Source of the DNA: Clostridiales bacterium
Lineage (GTDB): Bacteria > Bacillota > Clostridia > Christensenellales > Aristaeellaceae
Reading direction: 5' to 3'
NCBI GenBank assembly: GCA_024684375.1
Contig: JAIKWZ010000012.1
Span: 1-38,530 of the forward strand
DNA length: 38,530 nt
The position numbers and the translations under genes are program-made. A model generated the notes under the pieces. It ran no database searches. It had not been told where the DNA came from and saw nothing but the letters and a program-made list of their open reading frames with translations. Positions 24,056-31,677 of this stretch are shown piece after piece. Numbering within the stretch: position 1 is the stretch's first letter; every line of letters begins with the position of its first letter.

Positions 24056-24094
24056 AAAGAACGGGACTGCGGCATGCAGTCCCGTTCTTTTTTT
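24056..24094 (+). terminator. Intrinsic terminator after the 774-residue protein gene
   Basis: AAAGAACGGGACTGC (24056-24070) and GCAGTCCCGTTCTTT (24076-24090) form a perfect 15-bp stem around GGCAT, ending in a run of T residues. Confidence 0.95.
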
Positions 24095-24136
24095 GCTTGG
24101 AAGCACGCGGGACGGAGCGATCGCGCTTTAATTCCC

Positions 24137-24165
24137 TTGCCACAGCGTTGCTTATATGTTATAAT
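24137..24165 (+). promoter_or_regulatory. Promoter of asnA
   Basis: TTGCCA (24137-24142) and TATAAT (24160-24165) with a 17-bp spacer lie 30 bp before the asnA ATG, leaving only a short leader and no room for a T-box. Confidence 0.88.
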
Positions 24166-24195
24166 CAGTCATCTTTTTTATCGGGGGAGAAGCGC

Positions 24196-25206
24196 ATGAG
24201 CGGTACATATATTCCCGAAGGTTACAAAAGCCTGCTGGACGTTCGCGAGACTCAGAAGGCCATCAAATATGTCAAGGACAGTTTCGAAAGGGTGTTCGCT
24301 TCCGCCATGGGGCTTGAAAGGGTGTCCGCGCCGCTGTTCGTGGACGCGGCGAGCGGCCTTAACGACAACCTGAACGGCGTTGAGCGGCCCGTGAGTTTCG
24401 GCGTTAAGAACGCGGATTCCGCCACCATGGAGATCGTGCACTCCCTGGCCAAATGGAAGCGCCAGGCGCTTCGCGATTATGGCTTCAGGCCCGGCGAAGG
24501 CCTGTACACGGACATGAACGCCATCCGCCGCGACGAGGATATGGACAACCTGCACTCCATTTACGTGGACCAGTGGGACTGGGAAAAGGTGATCACCCGG
24601 GAGCAGCGCACCAGGGAGTTCCTGGAGGACACGGTAAAGGTCATCTGCCGCGCCTTGGCCGCTACGGAGCTGGCCGCCACCGCCATGTTCCCCGCCCTGA
24701 CGCCCTCGATAAACCCCTCAGTCACATTCGTGAGCGCGTTCGAACTGGAAGAAATGTATCCCGGCCTCACCCCGCGCCAGAGGGAGGACGCCGCTGCCCG
24801 CCGCTTCGGCACCATATTCATAGAAAACATCGGCTGCCCGCTGAAAAACGGCCAGCCCCACGACGGGCGCGCCCCGGACTACGACGACTGGAGCCTGAAC
24901 GGGGACATCATCGTGTGGAACGAAGTGCTGGGCAGGGCGTTTGAGATAAGCTCCATGGGCATCCGCGTGGACGAGGAGTCCTTAAAGCGCCAGCTGGAGG
25001 CCAGCGGGCACACAGAGCGGGCGAGCCTGCCCTTCCATCGGGATTTGCTTTCCGGGAACATGCCCCTCACAATAGGCGGCGGCCTGGGCCAGAGCCGCAT
25101 CTGCATGCTGATACTCAAAAAGTGCCACATCGGCGAAGTGCAGTCCAGTTTCTGGGACGAGGAGACGAAGAGCATCTGCGAAAAGAACGGGGTACTGCTG
25201 CTTTAG
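24196..25206 (+). CDS. asnA: Aspartate--ammonia ligase (asparagine synthetase A)
   Basis: The start is ATG 24196 (MSGTYIPEGY) after GGGGGAGA, giving 336 residues, the usual AsnA length. Upstream in-frame codons lie inside the promoter. Class-II-synthetase-like features are visible: APLFVDAASGLNDNLNGVERPVSF, LHSIYVDQWDWEKVI, DIIVWNEVLGRAFEISSMGIRVD, and the ATP-site arginine region TIGGGLGQSRICMLIL. The enzyme makes asparagine from aspartate, ammonia and ATP, forming an aspartyl-AMP intermediate. It is related to aspartyl-tRNA synthetase, not to the glutamine-using AsnB. Confidence 0.97.
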   Translation: MSGTYIPEGYKSLLDVRETQKAIKYVKDSFERVFASAMGLERVSAPLFVDAASGLNDNLNGVERPVSFGVKNADSATMEIVHSLAKWKRQALRDYGFRPGEGLYTDMNAIRRDEDMDNLHSIYVDQWDWEKVITREQRTREFLEDTVKVICRALAATELAATAMFPALTPSINPSVTFVSAFELEEMYPGLTPRQREDAAARRFGTIFIENIGCPLKNGQPHDGRAPDYDDWSLNGDIIVWNEVLGRAFEISSMGIRVDEESLKRQLEASGHTERASLPFHRDLLSGNMPLTIGGGLGQSRICMLILKKCHIGEVQSSFWDEETKSICEKNGVLLL

Positions 25207-25321
25207 AGTCTTTATTCCGTTTTATGCGGGTTGCCTAGCGTAACGTGCGAAACGCAGACTGTTGACACGGATCGTTTCTGTAAGCGACCCATCATATCTA
25301 TTGAAATAGGGAGCCTGAAAA

Positions 25322-26218
25322 ATGAGCGAGAATAACAGTATAGCTAAAACAGACGGTGCCATTCTGCAGTGGCTGCTGGAAGAAGATACGCCGGAAGTGC
25401 GGCTCAGGACCCTGAAAGAATATGAGCGGCTTTCGGACAGCGATGAACGCGTCATCGAATGCAAGAAAAAACTGCTGCAAAGCAAGGTTTATGAACGGGC
25501 CCTGAAAAAGCTCAGGACAGAAAAACCCTGGACAAAATTTGATGCCATCATGACGTTTGCGGAGTGGGGACTGACACGTGACGATATCGGGAAGGACATA
25601 GACGGCGAGGTGTTCGCTCTGATAGAGAGCACCGGCTTTAAGATGCTGTGCGCAGAGCCTTACCTGCTCAGAAATCTTGTGAAACTGGGCTATTATCGGG
25701 AGGATATCGTAAAGAACGAAATAGAGAACGTATTGGGCGGGATCAAGGAAGACGGAGGGTTCGGGTGTATAAGCACCAACAAAAAGATAAACGATCCGAG
25801 GAAACCGCATAAGAGCTGCGCAAGGCTGACGGTCGAATATCTCCTGCTTGTCGCGGAACTGCATCTTGCGGGATACAGGATGGACTGTGAGAGCAAACTC
25901 GTTCACTATTTTACCAAACGAGACATCTTCTACAGAACAGACGACATGAAAACGCCGATGGTCGACGTTATGCTGGAGACGTTCTATCCTTCCGATCCGA
26001 TCAAGGTCGGAGTTCAGAATATCGTATACGCGTTAAGAGTTCTGGGCTGTCCGGCGGACTCCGAGGCCATGCGCGCGGGATACGAAGTGCTGAACAGGCA
26101 CAGGCTTGATGACGGAAGATATATCCTGACGGCATCCAAAAGCGTTCCTGCATTTAAAGTTGGCAATATCGGAGAAGCGAATAAGTGGGTGACTCTTTAC
26201 GCATATATGGCAAAGTAA
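25322..26218 (+). CDS. Alpha/alpha-toroid-like protein of unknown role
   Basis: The 298-residue cytosolic protein starts after GGGAG. It is helical throughout, with a HEAT-like N-terminus (ILQWLLEEDTPEVRLRTLKEYE). In the middle, GIKEDGGFGCIS and KSCARLTVEYLLLVAELHLAG resemble the repeats of prenyltransferase/squalene-cyclase-type alpha-toroids, and DDGRYILTAS follows near the end. No catalytic DxDD or prenyltransferase zinc site is evident, so an enzyme name would be unsafe. Its base composition is more AT-rich than the neighbours, which may mean recent acquisition. It has its own terminator; the upstream promoter is unclear. Confidence 0.75.
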   Translation: MSENNSIAKTDGAILQWLLEEDTPEVRLRTLKEYERLSDSDERVIECKKKLLQSKVYERALKKLRTEKPWTKFDAIMTFAEWGLTRDDIGKDIDGEVFALIESTGFKMLCAEPYLLRNLVKLGYYREDIVKNEIENVLGGIKEDGGFGCISTNKKINDPRKPHKSCARLTVEYLLLVAELHLAGYRMDCESKLVHYFTKRDIFYRTDDMKTPMVDVMLETFYPSDPIKVGVQNIVYALRVLGCPADSEAMRAGYEVLNRHRLDDGRYILTASKSVPAFKVGNIGEANKWVTLYAYMAK

Positions 26219-26228
26219 AAGATAAATA

Positions 26229-26266
26229 AGCTGCTGAAGGCCTTCAGTCTTCAGCAGCTGTTTTTT
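26229..26266 (+). terminator. Intrinsic terminator after the toroid-like gene
   Basis: AGCTGCTGAAG (26229-26239) and CTTCAGCAGCT (26249-26259) form an 11-bp perfect stem, followed by GTTTTTT. Confidence 0.93.
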
Positions 26267-26315
26267 ATTTGTGTCAGTCGGTTGGCTCTGTTGATGCGGC
26301 AAAGAAGTTTCACTC

Positions 26316-26344
26316 TTGAGAAAATCTTTTTTTTGTGCTAAAAT
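26316..26344 (+). promoter_or_regulatory. Promoter of ychF
   Basis: TTGAGA (26316-26321) and TAAAAT (26339-26344) with a 17-bp spacer lie 38 bp upstream of the ychF start. Confidence 0.75.
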
Positions 26345-26382
26345 ACGAACAGCAGTTACAAGCATAAGGAGAAGTAGTTTTT

Positions 26383-27480
26383 ATGAAATTAGGCGTGGTA
26401 GGGCTTCCCAACGTGGGCAAATCCACACTTTTCAACGCCATCACCAACGCGGGCGCACAGGCGGCCAATTATCCCTTCTGCACCATCGAGCCCAACACGG
26501 GCGTGGTGGCTGTGCCGGACGAAAGGCTGGACGTGCTGGCCAAAATGTACAATCCCGAAAAATACACTCCCGCCACCCTGGAATTCGTGGACATCGCGGG
26601 TCTGGTAAAGGGCGCCAGCCGGGGCGAGGGCCTGGGCAACAAGTTCCTGTCTCACATCCGCGAGGTGGACGCCATAGTGCACGTGGTGCGCTGCTTTGAG
26701 GACGAGAACGTCATCCACGTGGACGGTTCGGTCGACCCCGCCCGAGACATAGAGACAATACAGACCGAGCTGGTGCTGGCGGACATGGAGACCGTGCAAA
26801 AGCGCATGGAGAAGGCGAGCCACCTGCTCAAAAACGGGGACAAAAAATACGCCGACGAAGCGCAGACCGCCGAGATAGTACTTGAGCATCTGAACGGCTT
26901 AAAGCCCGCGCGCACCGCGCCCCTTACAAAGGAGCAGCGTGAGATAATGGAAAGCTGGCTGCTGCTGACTTCCAAAAAAGTGGTGTACGCCGCCAATATC
27001 TCCGAAAACGACGTGGGCGAAGGCCAGGACGAACTGCCCATGGTCAAAAAGGTGAAGGAGATCGCGGACGCGGAGGGCAGTCAGGTGCTGGTCATCTCCG
27101 CGAAGATAGAGGAAGAGATCGCCTCCCTCGATCCCGAGGAAAAGCAGATGTTCCTGGACGAGATGGGCATAGGCAAAAGCGGCCTGGACCGGCTGGTCAA
27201 GCTGGGATACGAGCTTTTGGGCTACATCTCCTTCCTGACCGCCGGCCCCAAGGAAGTGCGCGCCTGGACCATCGTGAACGGCACCAAGGCGCCTCAGGCG
27301 GCGGGCAAGATCCACACGGACTTTGAGAAAGGCTTTATCCGCGCCGAGATCGTGGCTTACGACGACCTGGTGAGGGAAGGCTCCATGAACGCCTGCAAGG
27401 AAAAGGGGCTTATCCGCTCCGAGGGCAAGGACTACGTTATGAAGGACGGGGACGTGACCCTGTTCCGCTTCAACGTATAA
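26383..27480 (+). CDS. ychF: Redox-regulated ATPase YchF (Obg-family P-loop protein)
   Basis: The 365-residue protein has the P-loop GLPNVGKST at residues 7-15, the switch region ending in FVDIAGLVKGASRGEGLGNKFLSHIREVDAIVHVVRCF, and the C-terminal TGS-like domain (ISFLTAGPKEVRAWTI, GKIHTDFEKGFIRAEIV). YchF/OLA1 proteins prefer ATP over GTP because the usual NKxD is altered to a form like NxxE; here YAANISENDV occupies that place. It is a near-universal, ribosome-associated housekeeping protein. It is transcribed from its own promoter, with AAGGAG upstream. Confidence 0.97.
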   Translation: MKLGVVGLPNVGKSTLFNAITNAGAQAANYPFCTIEPNTGVVAVPDERLDVLAKMYNPEKYTPATLEFVDIAGLVKGASRGEGLGNKFLSHIREVDAIVHVVRCFEDENVIHVDGSVDPARDIETIQTELVLADMETVQKRMEKASHLLKNGDKKYADEAQTAEIVLEHLNGLKPARTAPLTKEQREIMESWLLLTSKKVVYAANISENDVGEGQDELPMVKKVKEIADAEGSQVLVISAKIEEEIASLDPEEKQMFLDEMGIGKSGLDRLVKLGYELLGYISFLTAGPKEVRAWTIVNGTKAPQAAGKIHTDFEKGFIRAEIVAYDDLVREGSMNACKEKGLIRSEGKDYVMKDGDVTLFRFNV

Positions 27481-27549
27481 CTCCGGCGGCAGACCCTGCT
27501 GCCCTGTGTTCACCGCTGTGCTTATCCCGCCGCCGCGCGGCATTTACAA

Positions 27550-28248
27550 ATGAACGTACTTGACATAGACCTGGACTTTTTCCTCGCAGACGTGTGTCCC
27601 CTGGCCCTGCCGGGGGAGCGCCCGGCGCTAAAGGGGCACGAACCCTGGGAAGAAGCCCGGGTCAGGCGTTTTCTGGAGGAAAACTGCGGCCTTTCACGCT
27701 CCCGTCCCATCCCCGGACGGATATTCGAGACCCACGATCTCGCCCTGGATTTCTGGCAGGATATGCTTTCGCGGGGCCGTCTGACCGCCCCGTTTAGAGT
27801 CACCCACGTAGACGCGCATTCTGACCTGGGCGTGGGGCAGACAGGTTACGCGCTCAACGCGCTGCTGGCTCTCCCGCCCGAAAAGCGGACGGACATCGCG
27901 CTTTTCAGGCGTGAAGGGCACATAAGTGAGGCAAATTACCTGCTTTTCGCCCTGGCGGCGCGCCGGATATCGCGGCTTGACAATGTGCGCAACCCCCGCT
28001 CGCTGCCCGACGTCCCCGAGGAGATACTGGACGGGAACGGCATCCGCTTAAGCTCGTTCGTTGCCCGCCTTTTGGAGAAAAAGCACGGCCCGGAACCCCT
28101 CGTGCCCTTCGTTCAATATCCCGACTGCACTTCGTTCAAGGCGTCCGCTCCTTTCGACTGCGTGTCCGTGGCGGTATCTCCCCGCTACGCGCCCAGGGAA
28201 GCGGACAGGCTGCTGCCCCTGCTCGCGGAGTATATGCTAATTTGTTAA
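27550..28248 (+). CDS. UPF0489 family protein
   Basis: The 232-residue protein shows the UPF0489 (C5orf22-like) pattern: an N-terminal LDIDLDFFLADV, then a central VTHVDAHSDLGVG, both Asp/His-rich as in arginase-like metal sites, then EGHISEANYLLFAL, and a C-terminal FDCVSVAVSPRYAP. Its biochemical role is not established. It begins 69 bp after ychF and may be read through from it. No clear ribosome binding site precedes the ATG, so the start is less certain than for its neighbours. Confidence 0.8.
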   Translation: MNVLDIDLDFFLADVCPLALPGERPALKGHEPWEEARVRRFLEENCGLSRSRPIPGRIFETHDLALDFWQDMLSRGRLTAPFRVTHVDAHSDLGVGQTGYALNALLALPPEKRTDIALFRREGHISEANYLLFALAARRISRLDNVRNPRSLPDVPEEILDGNGIRLSSFVARLLEKKHGPEPLVPFVQYPDCTSFKASAPFDCVSVAVSPRYAPREADRLLPLLAEYMLIC

Positions 28249-28263
28249 TTATTTATTACAGGG

Positions 28264-28292
28264 TTGACATATTCGGGGGTCAAGACTATAAT
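28264..28292 (+). promoter_or_regulatory. Consensus promoter of the tRNA-Gln/tRNA-Glu operon
   Basis: TTGACA (28264-28269) and TATAAT (28287-28292) are perfect hexamers separated by 17 bp, 38 bp before the first tRNA. This is as expected for stable RNA genes. Confidence 0.95.
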
Positions 28293-28330
28293 TATTAAGT
28301 CGATCGGGCACGTTGTGTTCGGTTGACTAT

Positions 28331-28401
28331 TGGCGAATGGTGTAACGGCAACACTAACGACTCTGACTCGTTCATTCTAGGTTCGAATCCTAGTTCGCCA
28401 G
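28331..28401 (+). tRNA. tRNA-Gln (anticodon CTG)
   Basis: The acceptor arms TGGCGAA (28331-28337) and TTCGCCA (28394-28400) pair fully, with G as discriminator. The anticodon stem AACGA/TCGTT holds the loop CTCTGAC with CTG at 28363-28365. The T arm is CTAGG-TTCGAAT-CCTAG. CCA is not encoded. Confidence 0.95.
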
Positions 28402-28407
28402 CTTTTT

Positions 28408-28480
28408 GCCTCCATAGTCAAGCGGTCTAAGACGTCGCCCTCTCACGGCGAAGACCGGGGTTCGATTCCCCGTGGAGGTG
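28408..28480 (+). tRNA. tRNA-Glu (anticodon CTC)
   Basis: The acceptor GCCTCCA (from 28408) pairs with TGGAGGT (28473-28479), with a G-U first pair and G discriminator. The anticodon stem TCGCC/GGCGA holds CTCTCAC with anticodon CTC. The T arm is CGGGG-TTCGATT-CCCCG. It lies 6 bp after tRNA-Gln, so the pair is one transcript. Confidence 0.95.
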
Positions 28481-28485
28481 CTTAT

Positions 28486-28511
28486 AAGACACCCGAGAGG
28501 GTGTCTTTTCT
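28486..28511 (+). terminator. Terminator of the tRNA operon
   Basis: AAGACACCC (28486-28494) and GGGTGTCTT (28499-28507) form a 9-bp stem around GAGA, followed by TTC. Confidence 0.9.
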
Positions 28512-28578
28512 GTTATAGCCGGTCCCGCGATAGTATACGCCCCGGCTCATAAGTCAAATCGATCGAAACGAGGTCTGT

Positions 28579-29334
28579 ATGCGAATAATCCTCACCAACG
28601 ACGACGGATACGACGCGCCCGGTATCGCCGCCATGGCGCGGGCGCTCACCCAGGCAGGACACGAGGTAAGGCTGTCCGCTCCGGACAGGGAAAACTCCGC
28701 CGTCTCTCACGGCATCAGCATAACCCGGCCGCTCAGGGCGCGGAAGGTGACAGTCGAAGGCTGCCCGGGCTGGGGCGTGGACGGCACGCCCACCGACGCG
28801 GCGCGGCTGGGGCTGCACCTGCTCAAGGACTGGAAGCCTGACGCCTGCGTGTCCGGGGTCAACCGCGGGCCCAACCTGGGCGGCGCGTGCATATACTCAG
28901 GCACGGTCAATTCGGCCATGGAGGCGTCCATGGCAGGCTGTCCCGCGCTGGCGGTGAGCCTGGACAGCTTCACCTGGGAAAAATACGATACCGCCGCCGC
29001 CCTCGCCGTAAGGGTGCTGGACTGGATGAAGCTGCATCCCCTTAGGCGCGGAGAGATATACAACCTGAACGTGCCCGCTCGGGAAGACGTAAAAGGCGTG
29101 TTCTTCACTCAGACCCTCGCGCCCGAGTTCCTGACCGACGCCAACTATCAGGAGTTCACCAGCCACTACAACAACACCTATTTCTTTCTGGACGACGGTG
29201 AAAACCCCCACTATTTCCCCGATGACTGCGACAAAAACCTGGTAAAGCAGGGCTGGGCCAGCCTGTCCGCGCTGACCTGGGACATCGCCGCCCGTCGGGA
29301 AGGCCTCCCCGGAGCGGGAGAGATAAGCCTGTAA
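28579..29334 (+). CDS. surE: 5'/3'-nucleotidase SurE
   Basis: The 251-residue enzyme has the SurE N-terminus MRIILTNDDGYDAPGI with the metal-binding Asp pair, then LSAPDRENSAVSHGISI (Ser/Asn metal ligands), VNRGPNLGGACIYSGTVNSAMEA (the conserved Asn and active-site loop), and a typical C-terminal YNLNVPAR. It dephosphorylates nucleoside monophosphates and related phosphates with a divalent metal. It starts after GAGG and runs into a small membrane protein gene 9 bp downstream. Confidence 0.96.
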   Translation: MRIILTNDDGYDAPGIAAMARALTQAGHEVRLSAPDRENSAVSHGISITRPLRARKVTVEGCPGWGVDGTPTDAARLGLHLLKDWKPDACVSGVNRGPNLGGACIYSGTVNSAMEASMAGCPALAVSLDSFTWEKYDTAAALAVRVLDWMKLHPLRRGEIYNLNVPAREDVKGVFFTQTLAPEFLTDANYQEFTSHYNNTYFFLDDGENPHYFPDDCDKNLVKQGWASLSALTWDIAARREGLPGAGEISL

Positions 29335-29343
29335 GGAGACGCT

Positions 29344-29994
29344 ATGAAAAAATCGGTTTCACGCATCATCTGGGCAGGCGTAAACCTGCTGGCGGGAGTT
29401 ATTACCCTCGTGATGTACCTGTGGATCATGGACACCATGGGTTCGACCTTCGAATGGCTCGAGCGCTTCTACGACGTCAAATGGCTGTATATCGCCATAA
29501 CCGCGCTGGACGCGGCGCTGCTGGGCATCCAGTTTTTGCCCAAGCACGCGGCAAGCGCGAGAAAGACAGCGGTCAAACTGATCTTCGCTCTGCTGGGAGG
29601 GCTGTTTATCGTTTTAGCCGCACTCACCTGGGTCGCGTCCTACCCCGGGTACGAGGGCGGCAGCCGAGAGATCATGTTCTACCTGCCCCTCACTGTCAAA
29701 GACGCCGTAGCGGGCGTGATGTTCCTGTTCGCCGCCGCGGTCATGTGCTTTGCCAGGACCGGCCGCGCGAAAAAGGCACTGCGCAGGACTGCCCTCGCCG
29801 CAGCGGGGCTGCTGTTCGTGTTCATGGTCGGGTTCTACGCGCTGAACGACAGCCTTGTGACCATGCTGACGATGCTGCTCGCGAAGCTCTCCATGCAGGG
29901 CTGGCTGAGCTACGCGGCGGTTTTGGGCATAGCGCTGCTGCAGAGCCTGCCCGGCATACTCAGGCTTTTCTCCTTGCGTGGATTGGTAAAATAG
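29344..29994 (+). CDS. Small multi-span membrane protein of unknown function
   Basis: The 216-residue protein starts after AAGGAG, 9 bp behind surE, so it is in the same operon. It has about five hydrophobic segments: near residues 8-29, 48-65, 78-98, 118-135 and 146-165, with a further one near the C-terminus. No enzyme motif is visible and I do not recognise a family. A short GC-poor gap with a promoter for the next gene follows it. Confidence 0.75.
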   Translation: MKKSVSRIIWAGVNLLAGVITLVMYLWIMDTMGSTFEWLERFYDVKWLYIAITALDAALLGIQFLPKHAASARKTAVKLIFALLGGLFIVLAALTWVASYPGYEGGSREIMFYLPLTVKDAVAGVMFLFAAAVMCFARTGRAKKALRRTALAAAGLLFVFMVGFYALNDSLVTMLTMLLAKLSMQGWLSYAAVLGIALLQSLPGILRLFSLRGLVK

Positions 29995-30031
29995 CCCCGT
30001 ATCTCAGCCGAATGCCTAACGGCCGCGCCGC

Positions 30032-30060
30032 TTGCGCTCAGCCGCAAAATATGTTATCAT
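30032..30060 (+). promoter_or_regulatory. Promoter of the DtxR-family gene
   Basis: TTGCGC (30032-30037) and TATCAT (30055-30060) with a 17-bp spacer lie 33 bp upstream of the ATG. Confidence 0.7.
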
Positions 30061-30093
30061 AGCTTAAAATACCCCACGGAAGGAGGCTGCGCC

Positions 30094-30456
30094 ATGCAAA
30101 TGAGTGAAAGCCGGGAAATGTATCTGGAGACCATACTTATACTGTCCCGGACCCATCCAAACGTCCACGCGATAGACATCTGCGAATATATGGACTTTTC
30201 CCGTCCCAGCGTGAGCCGGGCGCTTAAGCAGCTGAGGGAAGCGGGGCTAATCGAAGTGGACGGCCATAACCACGTCACGCTCACTTCCCGGGGAGAAAAC
30301 ATCGCCCGGACTGTCTACGAGCGCCACACGGTGCTCACCAAGGCGCTCATGTTCCTGGGGGTGGACAGGGAGACCGCTCAGGACGACGCCTGCCGCATCG
30401 AGCACGTCATCAGCCCCGAAAGCTTCGAGGCGATAAAACGGAAAATGAACGAGTAA
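30094..30456 (+). CDS. DtxR-family metal-dependent regulator, short form
   Basis: The 120-residue protein starts after AAGGAGG. Residues 1-60 form a winged helix (VHAIDICEYMDFSRPSVSRALKQLREAGLI) and residues 65-120 the dimerisation and metal domain. Compared with MntR, the Asp8 position is Met (SREMYLETI) and the Glu99 position is Cys (DDACRIEHVIS), while the following Glu and His are kept and RH of ERHTVL supplies the other His. This Met/Cys/Glu/His set matches the primary site of DtxR/IdeR iron sensors rather than MntR. It lacks the SH3-like third domain of DtxR. The target genes are unknown. Confidence 0.88.
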   Translation: MQMSESREMYLETILILSRTHPNVHAIDICEYMDFSRPSVSRALKQLREAGLIEVDGHNHVTLTSRGENIARTVYERHTVLTKALMFLGVDRETAQDDACRIEHVISPESFEAIKRKMNE

Positions 30457-30477
30457 GGGCGGGATGTTCCCGCCCTT
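30455..30477 (+). terminator. Terminator after the DtxR-family gene
   Basis: AAGGGCGGGA (30455-30464) and TCCCGCCCTT (30468-30477) form a perfect stem around TGT, followed by CTTTGG; the T run is short. Confidence 0.75.
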
Positions 30478-30594
30478 CTTTGGTCATTGGGAAAACCCGG
30501 CTAAGACAGTCCGCCCGCGCGGAAGGACTGTCAAGCGCGATCCTCGTTGCATCATCGCGAGTTGCCGCGGTGAGCAAGCGCCGCAAATTCCCTC

Positions 30595-30623
30595 TTGCCA
30601 ACTAAACGATTTTATGGCATAAT
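30595..30623 (+). promoter_or_regulatory. Promoter of the CNNM/CorC pair
   Basis: TTGCCA (30595-30600) and CATAAT (30618-30623) with a 17-bp spacer lie 40 bp before the first ATG. Confidence 0.65.
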
Positions 30624-30663
30624 AACTTCATTCTTTCTTGAAAGGAAGCGAAAACTCCACTCC

Positions 30664-31677
30664 ATGGACGATATTCCCCGAAGTTTGATCCTTATTCTTT
30701 GTCTTATCCCCTTCGCGGGCTTCTTCGCGGGCAGCGAGACCGCGTTTTCCTTCTGCAACGAGGCGCGAATCCGCGCCCTGGCAGAAAGCGGCAAGGCGGG
30801 CGCCAAGCGTCTGGCAAAACTGCTGGACGATTTCGACCGCACCATCGTCACGCTGCTCATAGTCATCAACATCTGCTACATACTCATATCCGCCGTGGCC
30901 ACCGTGGCGGCTGTTAAGCTTATGTCCAGTGACGCGGGCGGCGCGGTCGCCACCGTTGCGGCCACGCTTGTGGTGTTTTTGTTCTGCGAGACCATCCCCA
31001 AGAACATCGCGCGGGTGAACGCGGACGGCTGGGCGCTGTTCGCGGCGTATCCCGTAAGCCTGTTCAAGTTCGTGCTGGCGCCCCTGAGCGCGTTTTTCAC
31101 CTACGTGGGAGAAGCGTTCAAAAAGCTGTTGCCCGGCGGCGCGTCCCTGCCGGACGTGACTGAGGATGAGTTCGAGGAGATGGTGGAGTCCGTAGAGGGC
31201 GAAGGGCTGATCGAGCCCGTGGAAAAGGAGATAATCAAGTCTACCATCCATTTCGGCGACATACTGGCAGGCCAGGTCATGACGCCCATAGACGGCGTGG
31301 TCACCGTGCCGGTTAACATAGACAAGGACGCGCTCAAGACCGTGCTGCTGGAGGAAAAGTATTCCCGCATCCCCGTCACCGGCGAAGATATAGACGACAT
31401 AGTGGGCGTACTGCCCGCGGCCAAGGCGCTCTCCCGCTTAAGCAGCGGTACCTTCGGCGACATACGCGATATAATGACCCGGCCCTACATCATCCGGCCT
31501 GACATCCCCGTGAGCAAGGTGTTCGAGGGCATGAGCGGCCGCCGCACGCATCTGGCCGTGGTGCAGGACGACGGACACACGCTGGGCATAGTCACCATGG
31601 AGGATATACTGGAGGAGATCGCCGGGGAGATCTACGACGAGGACGACGAGAAGGGGGCGACCGAAAATGCCCGCTAA
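30664..31677 (+). CDS. CNNM/CorC-type transmembrane protein with CBS pair (short paralogue)
   Basis: The start is ATG 30664 (MDDIPRSL), giving 337 residues; earlier in-frame codons lie inside the promoter. A DUF21 domain of three to four helices (FAGFFAGSETAFSFCNEARIRALAESG) occupies the first 190 residues. A CBS pair follows (QVMTPIDGVVTVP, YSRIPVTGEDIDDIVGVLPA, MTRPYIIRPDIPVSKVFEGM, LGIVTMEDILEEIAGEIYDE). The C-terminal CorC_HlyC domain of the longer paralogue is missing. Family members transport or regulate Mg and related ions. It overlaps the next gene by 11 bp. Confidence 0.92.
   Translation: MDDIPRSLILILCLIPFAGFFAGSETAFSFCNEARIRALAESGKAGAKRLAKLLDDFDRTIVTLLIVINICYILISAVATVAAVKLMSSDAGGAVATVAATLVVFLFCETIPKNIARVNADGWALFAAYPVSLFKFVLAPLSAFFTYVGEAFKKLLPGGASLPDVTEDEFEEMVESVEGEGLIEPVEKEIIKSTIHFGDILAGQVMTPIDGVVTVPVNIDKDALKTVLLEEKYSRIPVTGEDIDDIVGVLPAAKALSRLSSGTFGDIRDIMTRPYIIRPDIPVSKVFEGMSGRRTHLAVVQDDGHTLGIVTMEDILEEIAGEIYDEDDEKGATENAR

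Noticed and set aside
25262..25300. Promoter for the toroid-like gene (TTGACA at 25262)
   Set aside because: No -10-like hexamer lies 16-18 bp downstream; CATATC is about 26 bp away.
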